A DNA stretch of 5,684 nt. It comes from Acidobacteriota bacterium. Lineage in GTDB: Bacteria; Acidobacteriota; Vicinamibacteria; Vicinamibacterales; 2-12-FULL-66-21. Position numbers and translations under genes: made by a program. Location: the NCBI GenBank assembly GCA_013694635.1, contig JACDCA010000417.1, forward strand, positions 1 through 5,684. The letters run 5' to 3'. This document shows, in pieces, positions 1 through 5,684 of the stretch (position 1 is the first letter of the stretch; each line of letters starts with the position of its first letter). The notes beneath the pieces were generated by a model that was not told where the DNA came from, ran no database searches, and was given only the letters and a program-made list of their open reading frames with translations.

Positions 1-935
1 CCGAGCGGCCGCGCGACCAGCGGACCGTAGTCCTCGAAACCTTTGATGATGTCGGTTGACGCGACCACCTGGTCGCGCGTCTTGCCCGCTTTCACCTGCT
101 CGCGCACGTAGTCGAGCAGCGCGACGAAGTAGTTGGCGTGGTAGTTGAGATCCGCGCGGCTGCCGGTGACCTCGTGCTTGGGTCCGGCGTGTCCAAAGAT
201 GTAGATGGTCTCAGCCGGCAGTTCTGACGCGACCTTCTGAAGCACCGTGGTCCAGTTCGCGATCGACGCGCCGTTGGTCCGGTCGATCACAGGGTGCATC
301 CGGTTGAACATCAGATCCCCCATGTGCGCGACGTTCGCCTTCTCGAAGAGAATGACGATGTCGCCGCCGGTGTGCGCGGGGCCGTGGTGCTTCATCGAGA
401 CGCGCTCGTCGCCGTGGTCGAAGGCAAGCGTCTCGGTCAGCGTCTTGTCCGGAACCACCGGCTCCGCCGGCGCGGGCGTCGTCGGAGGCGGGTTCTGCTG
501 TGCCCGCCGCGCCACCGCCTGATCGAACGTGGACTTCATGTATTTCGGCACGTTCGCGTGGCCGATGATCTGCTTCGTCTTCGGCCGGAAGACGCCGTTG
601 CCGCCGGTGTGGTCACCATGGTGGTGCGTGTTGATGAGCGTGGCGAGATCCGCTTTGCCCGACGTCTTGAGGAGCTGCTCGAGACAGAGCGCCGCGGTAT
701 CAGGGAACTGGCTGTCCACGGCGATGACGCCGCTGGGATTGATCAGCCATCCGATCGTCCCGCCACGTGCGGTCCAGAAGCCGGTATTGCGCCGGATCTC
801 CTTGAAGACCGGATTCAGAGGCGGTGGTGCCTGCGCAGCTTGTTGAAGCGCCGCATGCAGCGAGGCGGGGCGCAGCGAAGCGGCGACGAGGGCAGCGGCG
901 GACGCGGCAAAGAAGACGCGGCGTGTCAGCGTCAT
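1..935 (-). CDS. Tat-exported metallo-beta-lactamase-fold hydrolase (C-terminus off the left edge)
   Basis: Reading from the ATG at 935 gives 311 codons with no stop before the window ends, so only the C-terminus is missing. Seen: residues 1-29 form an export signal with twin arginines at 5-6 in the context TRRVFF, followed by an alanine-rich hydrophobic stretch, typical of Tat substrates. The MBL signature THHHGDH lies at 103-109, giving metal ligands H104, H106, D108 and H109. Further ligands are probably H188 in HTGGD, D207 in GDLMF and H249 in GHA. Family knowledge: this is a two-zinc hydrolase fold. A bridging Asp (D207) is usual in glyoxalase-II-like and other general MBL hydrolases, whereas B1 and B3 beta-lactamases carry Cys or Ser there, so a true lactamase is less likely. 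A proline/alanine-rich stretch (about 145-163) sits between the ligand groups. The substrate is unknown; the folded, metal-loaded enzyme should act in the periplasm. It is divergent from the HAD gene and shares the 136-base repeat-filled gap. The start is supported by the signal peptide and a -10 box just upstream. Confidence 0.93.
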   Translation of the reverse strand, partial: MTLTRRVFFAASAAALVAASLRPASLHAALQQAAQAPPPLNPVFKEIRRNTGFWTARGGTIGWLINPSGVIAVDSQFPDTAALCLEQLLKTSGKADLATLINTHHHGDHTGGNGVFRPKTKQIIGHANVPKYMKSTFDQAVARRAQQNPPPTTPAPAEPVVPDKTLTETLAFDHGDERVSMKHHGPAHTGGDIVILFEKANVAHMGDLMFNRMHPVIDRTNGASIANWTTVLQKVASELPAETIYIFGHAGPKHEVTGSRADLNYHANYFVALLDYVREQVKAGKTRDQVVASTDIIKGFEDYGPLVARPL

Positions 936-942
936 GGGGCCA

Positions 943-948
943 ATCATA
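943..948 (-). promoter_or_regulatory. Predicted -10 box (TATGAT) of the MBL hydrolase gene
   Basis: On the minus strand TATGAT (948 to 943) differs from TATAAT at one position. Only 7 bases (942-936) separate it from the ATG at 935, so transcription should begin at or next to the start codon, giving a leaderless mRNA. The bases before the ATG are GGCCCC, with no Shine-Dalgarno sequence. No convincing -35 is visible; the place where it would lie (around 966-971) is inside the heptad array. This is a prediction from spacing and sequence only. Confidence 0.5.
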
Positions 949-950
949 AT

Positions 951-1028
951 GGATTGACGATTGGCGATTGCCGTTTGGCGATTGACGATTGACGGATTGG
1001 GGATTGGGGATTGACGATTGTGGATTGG
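951..1028 (+). repeat. Degenerate 7-base tandem array, consensus SGATTGR (11 units)
   Basis: Eleven head-to-tail units run without a gap. The core GATTG is intact in ten of them. Unit 4 (972-978) is CGTTTGG, and unit 7 (993-1000) has an extra G and is 8 bases long. Units 2-6 and 10 begin CG, while units 1, 8, 9 and 11 begin GG; the last base is mostly A or G. A 7-base period cannot keep a reading frame, and the array lies between two divergent genes, so it is noncoding. Heptanucleotide tandem repeats are known in other bacteria, for example the cyanobacterial STRR class. I cannot assign this one to a named family. Confidence 0.9.
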
Positions 1029-1033
1029 CGCAG

Positions 1034-1054
1034 CCCCCATCCCCCATCCCCCAT
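1034..1054 (+). repeat. Three perfect CCCCCAT tandem units with minus-strand G-quadruplex motif
   Basis: CCCCCAT occurs three times in succession (1034-1040, 1041-1047, 1048-1054), followed by CCC at 1055-1057. On the minus strand this reads as four G-runs of 3, 5, 5 and 5 bases separated by AT, which satisfies the usual G-quadruplex pattern with very short loops. It has the same 7-base period as the neighbouring GATTG-type array but the G-rich strand is reversed. It ends two bases before the predicted -10 box of the HAD gene and covers its expected -35 position. Confidence 0.9.
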
Positions 1055-1059
1055 CCCGG

Positions 1060-1065
1060 TACAAT
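1060..1065 (+). promoter_or_regulatory. Predicted -10 box (TACAAT) of the HAD gene
   Basis: TACAAT matches TATAAT at five of six positions and ends 6 bases before the ATG at 1072. A start about 7 bases past the box would coincide with the ATG, so a leaderless transcript is predicted. The intervening bases TCAGCA contain no Shine-Dalgarno motif. No -35 hexamer can be seen at normal spacing, because that position lies in the CCCCCAT repeats. Confidence 0.5.
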
Positions 1066-1071
1066 TCAGCA

Positions 1072-1785
1072 ATGATCGAACTCGTCGCGCTCGACGCAGA
1101 CGATACGCTCTGGCACAACGAGCCGCTCTACACCGGCTGCCGTGAGCAGTTCCGCGCGCTGGTCGCGAAGTACGGGCACGAGGCGGCACTCGACGACCAC
1201 CTGTACGAAGTCGAGCTGCGGAATCTCGAGCACTTCGGGTACGGTGTCAAGGGATTCGTCCTCTCGATGATCGAGACGGCGATCGAGCTGACGAACGGGC
1301 GGCTCGAGGCTGGCGACGTACGCACGATCATCGGGTGGGGACGTGAGATGCTCGCTGCGCCGATCGAGCTCGTCGACGGCGTCCGCGAAGCTGTGGAGGC
1401 GCTCGCGCGCGACTACCCGATCATCCTCGTCACCAAGGGGGACCTGCTCCACCAGGAGACCAAGCTCGCACGCTCCGGTCTGGGGCACCTGTTCAAGGGC
1501 ATCGAGATCGTCTCGGAGAAGAATCCGGACGTCTACCGCCGGATCATGGACCGCTACGGCGTGCCGCCGGGAAGGTTCGTCATGGTGGGCAACTCGCTGC
1601 GCTCGGACGTGCTGCCAGTGATCGACGCCGGCGGCCACGCCGTCTACGTCCCGTACGCGATCAGCTGGGTCCACGAACGCGTGTCGCCGGAGGCGCTGAC
1701 GGACGTCCACTACCACGAGATTTCTCACATGCGCGAGCTGCCGGAGCTGCTCGAGAGGCTGCACCTCGCCTCCCAGGCCGGCTGA
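1072..1785 (+). CDS. HAD-superfamily phosphohydrolase (COG1011-like)
   Basis: A 237-residue protein with all four HAD motifs. Motif I is DADDT at 8-12 (nucleophile D8, acid/base D10). Motif II is the threonine of LVTKGD (T121). Motif III is K150 in SEKNPD. Motif IV is GNSLRSD (173-179), with D179 as the likely second magnesium ligand. The helical cap lies between motifs I and II, at roughly residues 16-100, as in class C1 HADs. Family knowledge: such enzymes use Mg2+ and an aspartyl-phosphate intermediate to hydrolyse small phosphorylated metabolites. The COG1011 group includes YigB/YjjG-type phosphatases, but the substrate cannot be told from sequence. There is no signal peptide, so it should be cytosolic. 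The ATG at 1072 is chosen because motif I then falls at the usual distance from the N-terminus. An in-frame TTG at 1018 would add 18 residues translated from the repeat array. The stop is followed by a 68-base gap to the receptor gene. Confidence 0.93.
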   Translation: MIELVALDADDTLWHNEPLYTGCREQFRALVAKYGHEAALDDHLYEVELRNLEHFGYGVKGFVLSMIETAIELTNGRLEAGDVRTIIGWGREMLAAPIELVDGVREAVEALARDYPIILVTKGDLLHQETKLARSGLGHLFKGIEIVSEKNPDVYRRIMDRYGVPPGRFVMVGNSLRSDVLPVIDAGGHAVYVPYAISWVHERVSPEALTDVHYHEISHMRELPELLERLHLASQAG

Positions 1786-1806
1786 AGCCGACGTTACAGG
1801 ATCGTG

Positions 1807-1812
1807 TATGCT
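1807..1812 (+). promoter_or_regulatory. Possible -10 box (TATGCT) for the receptor gene
   Basis: TATGCT in the 68-base gap after the HAD gene would give a leader of about 35 bases ending in the AGGAG ribosome binding site. The best -35 candidate is CTGAAG (1782-1787, spacer 19), which matches poorly. Co-transcription with the HAD gene is an equally reasonable reading. Confidence 0.25.
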
Positions 1813-1841
1813 GCGCGCCGGGATCCCAAACAGATACTGAC

Positions 1842-1846
1842 AGGAG
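1842..1846 (+). promoter_or_regulatory. Shine-Dalgarno sequence AGGAG of the receptor gene
   Basis: AGGAG lies 7 bases before the ATG at 1854, ideal spacing, and fixes that start together with the signal peptide that follows. It is the only clear Shine-Dalgarno sequence before any of the four genes in the window. Confidence 0.85.
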
Positions 1847-1853
1847 CGTTCGC

Positions 1854-4800
1854 ATGCGTACTCGGCTGGCCTTTTTCCTACTCCTCTTCCTGGGAATCCA
1901 CACGGTCGCCCTCGCACAGCAGATCACGACCGGCGTGATCCAGGGCACCGTCACTGACGCCACCGGCGCCCTCCTTCTAGGCGTCACCGTCGACGCGGTC
2001 AACGTCGGCACCAACCTGACGAGAACACAGACCACCGGAGGAGACGGGCGGTTCGTGTTCCTGCAGCTCCCTCCCGGCACCTACCGCCTGACGTTCAGGC
2101 TCCCGGCGTTCGCCTCGCTGGTGCAGGAAGACGTGCCGCTGACGGTGGGACAGACGGTGACGCTCCCGGTCGCCATGAAGGTCGGCGCCGTCACCGAGAC
2201 CGTCACGGTCACAGGTGGCACCAGCGTCGTCGATAAGACCCGGACGGCTGCGGCCACGACGCTCGGCACGCTGACGGTCGAGAACATCCCCAACCTCGGA
2301 CGCAAGTTCGAAGACCTGCTAACGCTCACCCCCGGCGTCTCGATCGTGCAGGGGCCCGACGGCGACGAGATCACCTTCGCCGGGCAACGCGGGATCTTCA
2401 ACAACATCAGCCTCGACGGCGGCGACTACAACAACGGGTTCTTCGGCGAACAGGCCGGCGGGCAGCGCGCGGCGGTGGACATCACGCTCGAAGCGATCAA
2501 GGAATTCCAGGTGATCGCAACCGGCGCCCCCGCGGAATTCGGCCGGACTGCGGGGGGCGTCGTCAACGTCATCACGAAATCGGGGACGAACAAGAAAAGC
2601 GGAAGCCTGTTTCACTTCCAGCGCCTTGCCGCACTGACGGGAGACCTTTCGGACGGCACGCGCCTGGAAGATTTCCGGCGCGAACAATTTGGCGGCACCT
2701 TCGGCGGTCCGCTGAAAACCGACAAGGCGTTCATCTTCGCCGCGCTCGAAGGAATCACCGGCAACTTCAAGCGCCCGAACCTCGGCCGGCAGGTCGGCGA
2801 CACCGCGTGCCCCGTGGCGAACCCGGGCATCCAGCAGCACGAGGCCCTGATCAACGCGAACGGGGACTGTCAGCGGACGGCGCTGCTCTCCTTCTTCCAG
2901 ACACGGTTCAACCAGAACGAGGCGAGTCCGATCGAGCACCCGGTCCGGACGATCTCTCTTCTGACGAAGATCGATCTGGTCGCCAACGCCAAGAACAACG
3001 TCTCGGGTTCCTGGAACTTCAATCACTCCAGGAAGGAGAACGAGACGTTCGACGTGGCGACCTACGGTTCCTCGGCCAACGGCATCGAAGGCAATCCCGC
3101 CCGCATCAACGTCGTCAATCTGAACTGGTTCACGACACTCTCGTCCCAGACGCTGAACGAAGCGCATTTCACGTACTCCCGCGAGAACCGGCCGCGCACG
3201 GCGGTGGCCTCCCCCATCGCGGCCGACACCGGGATGGGGTTCGTGCCGACGTTCCGCTTCGGCAACCCGTTCTTCCTCCAGCCGAATGTCGACGAGCTGA
3301 TCTGGCGGACGCAGCTGAAGGACAACGTCTCGCTGATTCGCGGATCGCACACGATCAAGATCGGCGGCGAGTGGATGCACACGCTCAACGACCAGGTGTT
3401 CCGCGGGTTCTTCTCCGGCCGCTACATCTTCGACAGCGTCGCGGGGTTCCTGCGCTACGCGTCTCCCCCGGCCGCCGGCGGGTTCGGGCCGAACACGGTG
3501 TTATGTGCGAACGGTTTGTACGTGACGTACCCGACCGCGTGTGCCAGCGGCCTGGCGCCGTTCGGCGGTCCGCTGCTGCTCTACCTGCAGGGGGCTGCGC
3601 TCGACGGTCCGGCGACCGATGCCACCGGTGCCTCGAACATTACCAATGAAGAGTTCTCGCTCTTCGCGCAGGACCAGTGGCAACCGCGCGCCAACCTGAC
3701 GATCAATTACGGGCTGCGGTGGGACGCGCAGCTCATGCCCGAAACCATCGATCCCGCAACCACGGCGTATGGACGGTTTCTGAACGACCCAGCGTTCCCG
3801 TCCGACGGCACCATTCCGGATCAGTGGACGATGTTCCAGCCGCGAGCGGGGGTCGCCTGGGACGTCATGGGAACCGGCCGTTCGGTGCTGCGAGGCAGCG
3901 TGGGCATCTACTCCGCGAGGCAGAACATGCTGTCGCAGGTCGGGTCGGTGACGACCAACGGCGTGCAGCAGCAGACGATCTTCGTCAACACCGGGCTGCT
4001 GACGGCGTTTGGGGCGCCGACGCCGACATGGCCGGGCGTGCTGCCGGTCTCGGCGGTGCCGCCCGGACAGTTTCCGCTCTTCAGCGGCGTCCGCGTCTTC
4101 CACCGCGACTACAAGAACCCGCGCATCTACGCATACAACGTCGCCTACGAGCAGCAACTGATGGCCGACTGGGCCGCCTATGCCGATTTCACATGGACGG
4201 AGGGACGCAATCTGACGCGGTTCCTCAATTACAACCGCACGCCTGGTACGTGCTGCAACGAGGGGCCCGGCACGGGTAACACGTTCGCGTATGGCCCGGG
4301 GCCGTGGGATCCGTTCCTCGGCGAGGTGATGGTGGCCAACAGCTTCGGCGAGTCTCGCTACCGTGCCGTGACGATCGGTATCCGGAAGCGGTTCTCCGAA
4401 GGGTACCAGCTCGAAGGCAACTACGTGCTCGCGAAGGATGAGGACAACGACTCGAACGAGCGCGATCCATTCACCGACCGCAGCTTCAACTTCTTCGATG
4501 CCGAGAAGGATTGGGGGCCCTCGGACCGCGACATCCGGCACAAGGTGAACCTGTTCGGGTATTTCACGCTCCCGGCCGGCATCCGCGCGAACGCGCGCGT
4601 CCAGGCGCGGACGGCGCAGCCGATCACCCCCAGTCCGCGTGTCCTCAACGGCGTTGACCGTGGACGCAACAGCGAGCGCAAAGACAACGAGTTCTTCAGC
4701 TTCGACTGGCGCCTCTCGCGTGCATTCAAGGTCGGCGGCGTGGAGATCATGCCGATCATCGAGATGTTCAACACGTTCAACAACGCGAACAACATCAACC

Positions 4801-4898
4801 CGCTCAGCACGCCGGCGCTGTTTGATTTCTCTGGATTCCTGCGAACCGGCGTCGGGGATCCGCGCCAGGCGCAGATTGCGGTCAAGGTGGTCTTCTGA
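1854..4898 (+). CDS. TonB-dependent receptor, Oar-like, with carboxypeptidase-regulatory-like domain
   Basis: A complete 1014-residue outer-membrane protein, within the usual length for the Oar-like receptors abundant in Acidobacteriota. Residues 1-21 are a Sec signal peptide with likely cleavage after ALA. Residues about 25-110 form a carboxypeptidase-regulatory-like beta-sandwich (GTVTDATGA, then PPGTYRLTF). ETVTVTGG (115-122) is a TonB-box-like segment. The plug follows, about 125-250, with LLTLTPGV, SLDGGDYN and EFGRTAGGVVNVITKSGT. The rest is beta-barrel, with the family landmarks FGGTFGGPLKTDKAF near 280 and WGPSDRDIRHK from 887, ending in phenylalanine (AVKVVF) as outer-membrane barrels do. 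Role: energy-dependent uptake or binding of a large substrate, powered by TonB-ExbBD; the substrate is unknown. Its six cysteines fall in three close pairs (319/339, 551/563, 800/801). The next gene starts 16 bases after the stop, with no terminator between. A SusC-type glycan receptor is the main alternative, but no SusD gene follows. Confidence 0.95.
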   Translation: MRTRLAFFLLLFLGIHTVALAQQITTGVIQGTVTDATGALLLGVTVDAVNVGTNLTRTQTTGGDGRFVFLQLPPGTYRLTFRLPAFASLVQEDVPLTVGQTVTLPVAMKVGAVTETVTVTGGTSVVDKTRTAAATTLGTLTVENIPNLGRKFEDLLTLTPGVSIVQGPDGDEITFAGQRGIFNNISLDGGDYNNGFFGEQAGGQRAAVDITLEAIKEFQVIATGAPAEFGRTAGGVVNVITKSGTNKKSGSLFHFQRLAALTGDLSDGTRLEDFRREQFGGTFGGPLKTDKAFIFAALEGITGNFKRPNLGRQVGDTACPVANPGIQQHEALINANGDCQRTALLSFFQTRFNQNEASPIEHPVRTISLLTKIDLVANAKNNVSGSWNFNHSRKENETFDVATYGSSANGIEGNPARINVVNLNWFTTLSSQTLNEAHFTYSRENRPRTAVASPIAADTGMGFVPTFRFGNPFFLQPNVDELIWRTQLKDNVSLIRGSHTIKIGGEWMHTLNDQVFRGFFSGRYIFDSVAGFLRYASPPAAGGFGPNTVLCANGLYVTYPTACASGLAPFGGPLLLYLQGAALDGPATDATGASNITNEEFSLFAQDQWQPRANLTINYGLRWDAQLMPETIDPATTAYGRFLNDPAFPSDGTIPDQWTMFQPRAGVAWDVMGTGRSVLRGSVGIYSARQNMLSQVGSVTTNGVQQQTIFVNTGLLTAFGAPTPTWPGVLPVSAVPPGQFPLFSGVRVFHRDYKNPRIYAYNVAYEQQLMADWAAYADFTWTEGRNLTRFLNYNRTPGTCCNEGPGTGNTFAYGPGPWDPFLGEVMVANSFGESRYRAVTIGIRKRFSEGYQLEGNYVLAKDEDNDSNERDPFTDRSFNFFDAEKDWGPSDRDIRHKVNLFGYFTLPAGIRANARVQARTAQPITPSPRVLNGVDRGRNSERKDNEFFSFDWRLSRAFKVGGVEIMPIIEMFNTFNNANNINPLSTPALFDFSGFLRTGVGDPRQAQIAVKVVF

Positions 4899-4903
4899 GT
4901 GGT

Positions 4904-4909
4904 TATAAT
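4904..4909 (+). promoter_or_regulatory. Consensus -10 box (TATAAT) of the TPR gene
   Basis: A perfect TATAAT sits in the 16-base gap between the receptor stop and the TPR start and ends 5 bases before the ATG at 4915. Initiation would fall at the ATG, giving a leaderless mRNA. The gap has no Shine-Dalgarno sequence. The -35 region would lie inside the receptor's last codons (about 4881-4886, GTCAAG, a poor match). The hexamer stands out against GC-rich surroundings. Confidence 0.55.
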
Positions 4910-4914
4910 TCCGC

Positions 4915-5684
4915 ATGACTCTCCCTCAGCGTTACTCGACAGTCGCCGCCAGCGTGCTGGTCTTCACTCTCGTAGCGAGCGCCGCCCTCGCGCAGACGGC
5001 GGCGCCGCAGACAACGCCGCAACCCGCGGCGGTGCAGAATCCGCTTCTCAAGGAGGCGACCGAGCTCGCGGGCGCCGGGAAGTACGGCGACGCCCTCGCG
5101 CAGTTCCGTAAAGCGCTGGCCGCAGATCCCGCGCTCGTCAGCGCACAGCTCGGCGTAGGCCGGATGCTCGACATGATGGGTCAGTACGCAGAGGCGCGCC
5201 AGGAGCTGGCGAAGGCAATCGAGATGGCTGGCCCGCAGGCAAAAGACGAAGCGCGGACCACCATGGCAGTTTCGTATGCGTTCGAGTCCAGGGCAGCGGA
5301 TGCGGCGAAGTACTACGAGCCGGTATTCAACGACCGCGTCTCGGCGGCGAATTTCAACGGCGCAGCCGCCACGGCAAATGCGATGGCGCGCGTGTATCTC
5401 GAGTCGGGCGACCTGGCGAACGCAGACAAGTGGTATCGAACAGGTTACGAGACCTCGAAGAAGATCGCGGACCTGAAGCCTCCGCAGGTGGATCTCTGGC
5501 AGATGCGCTGGTTGAATGCCCAGGCGCGGATCGCGGCCCGCCGCGGAAACGCAGCAGAAGCGCGCACGCATGCCGCGGCGATGAAGGCGCTGCTCGACAA
5601 GGGAGAGAATCCCAACGAACAGCCGCAGTACCACTACCTGGCCGGCTACGTCTCCCTCGAGGGTGGGGACCACGACACGGCGAT
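4915..5684 (+). CDS. Exported tetratricopeptide-repeat protein (C-terminus off the right edge)
   Basis: An open frame of 256 codons with no stop before the window ends. Residues 1-26 are a Sec signal peptide (hydrophobic core VAASVLVFTLVASA, cleavage after ALA). No lipobox cysteine is present, so a soluble periplasmic protein is expected rather than a lipoprotein. A short Gln/Thr/Pro/Ala-rich linker (27-42) precedes helical repeats. TPR units are seen at about 43-74 (G-KYGDAL-QF-KAL-DP, the clearest), 75-107 (GQYAEAR), 111-144 and 154-184 (SGDLANADKWY). Weaker units lie at 193-229 and from 238 to the end. TPRs are protein-binding scaffolds, and no catalytic motif is seen. The gene follows the receptor after 16 bases on the same strand, so a role in assembling or assisting that receptor, or in handling its substrate, is plausible but inferred. 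The ATG is chosen because the signal peptide begins right after it; there is no Shine-Dalgarno sequence. Confidence 0.88.
   Translation, partial: MTLPQRYSTVAASVLVFTLVASAALAQTAAPQTTPQPAAVQNPLLKEATELAGAGKYGDALAQFRKALAADPALVSAQLGVGRMLDMMGQYAEARQELAKAIEMAGPQAKDEARTTMAVSYAFESRAADAAKYYEPVFNDRVSAANFNGAAATANAMARVYLESGDLANADKWYRTGYETSKKIADLKPPQVDLWQMRWLNAQARIAARRGNAAEARTHAAAMKALLDKGENPNEQPQYHYLAGYVSLEGGDHDTA

Noticed and set aside
294..992. Long plus-strand open frame opposite the MBL gene
   Set aside because: It is arginine-rich with no recognisable domain and lies antisense to a gene with clear catalytic motifs. Long antisense frames are expected in GC-rich DNA.
951..1054. CRISPR array
   Set aside because: The units are 7 bases long with no spacers, so they are simple tandem repeats, and no cas gene is nearby.
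1018..1071. In-frame TTG upstream of the HAD ATG, extending the protein by 18 residues
   Set aside because: The extension is translated from the heptad repeats, has no ribosome binding site, and pushes HAD motif I unusually far from the N-terminus. The predicted -10 at 1060-1065 would also lie inside it.
1779..1790. Short hairpin (CGGC-TGAA-GCCG) at the HAD stop codon as a terminator
   Set aside because: Only four stem pairs and no T-run after it, so it does not qualify as an intrinsic terminator.
1799..1826. GGATC / GATCC inverted repeat flanking the possible receptor -10
   Set aside because: Only five bases per arm with an 18-base spacer, which is expected by chance in this composition.
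3501..4916. A 471-codon minus-strand open frame opposite the receptor
   Set aside because: Composition is dominated by Arg, Val, Glu and His, typical of the complement of a GC-rich gene. No domain is recognisable, and the plus strand has a complete receptor with family motifs throughout.
4903..5673. A 256-codon minus-strand open frame opposite the TPR gene
   Set aside because: Arginine- and leucine-rich shadow frame without domain or signal peptide; the plus strand has a signal peptide plus TPR repeats.

Overview
This 5684-base window is GC-rich and reads as ordinary bacterial chromosome. It holds four protein genes packed tightly and no RNA genes, insertion sequences or CRISPR. The best guess for the source is a soil or sediment Acidobacteriota bacterium, possibly of the Vicinamibacteria type. 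That inference rests on an Oar-like TonB-dependent receptor with an N-terminal carboxypeptidase-regulatory-like domain, a TPR protein placed directly behind it, and the high GC content. No marker gene proves it.

Layout. Positions 1-935 (minus strand) encode most of a Tat-exported metallo-beta-lactamase-fold hydrolase, whose C-terminus is cut off by the left edge. Positions 936-1071 are a divergent intergenic region made almost entirely of 7-base tandem repeats: a GATTG-type array (951-1028) and a CCCCCAT array (1034-1054). Positions 1072-1785 (plus) encode a cytosolic HAD-family phosphohydrolase of 237 residues. Positions 1854-4898 (plus) encode a 1014-residue outer-membrane TonB-dependent receptor with signal peptide, regulatory-like domain, plug and beta-barrel ending in phenylalanine. 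After a gap of only 16 bases, 4915-5684 (plus) encode an exported TPR protein that runs off the right edge.

How the genes may work together. The receptor and TPR gene look like an envelope pair, with a substrate-importing or binding outer-membrane barrel and a periplasmic TPR helper; the substrate cannot be read from the sequence. The hydrolase at the left is also exported, while the HAD enzyme is cytosolic and probably unrelated housekeeping.

The most interesting signals are regulatory. Three of the four genes have a good -10 hexamer ending only 5-7 bases before the ATG and no Shine-Dalgarno sequence, which predicts leaderless mRNAs. The receptor gene alone has a clear AGGAG ribosome binding site. 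The heptad arrays fill the space between the two divergent -10 boxes, can pair with each other as an imperfect inverted repeat, and include a four-run G-quadruplex motif on the minus strand. I see no clear new multi-gene system.
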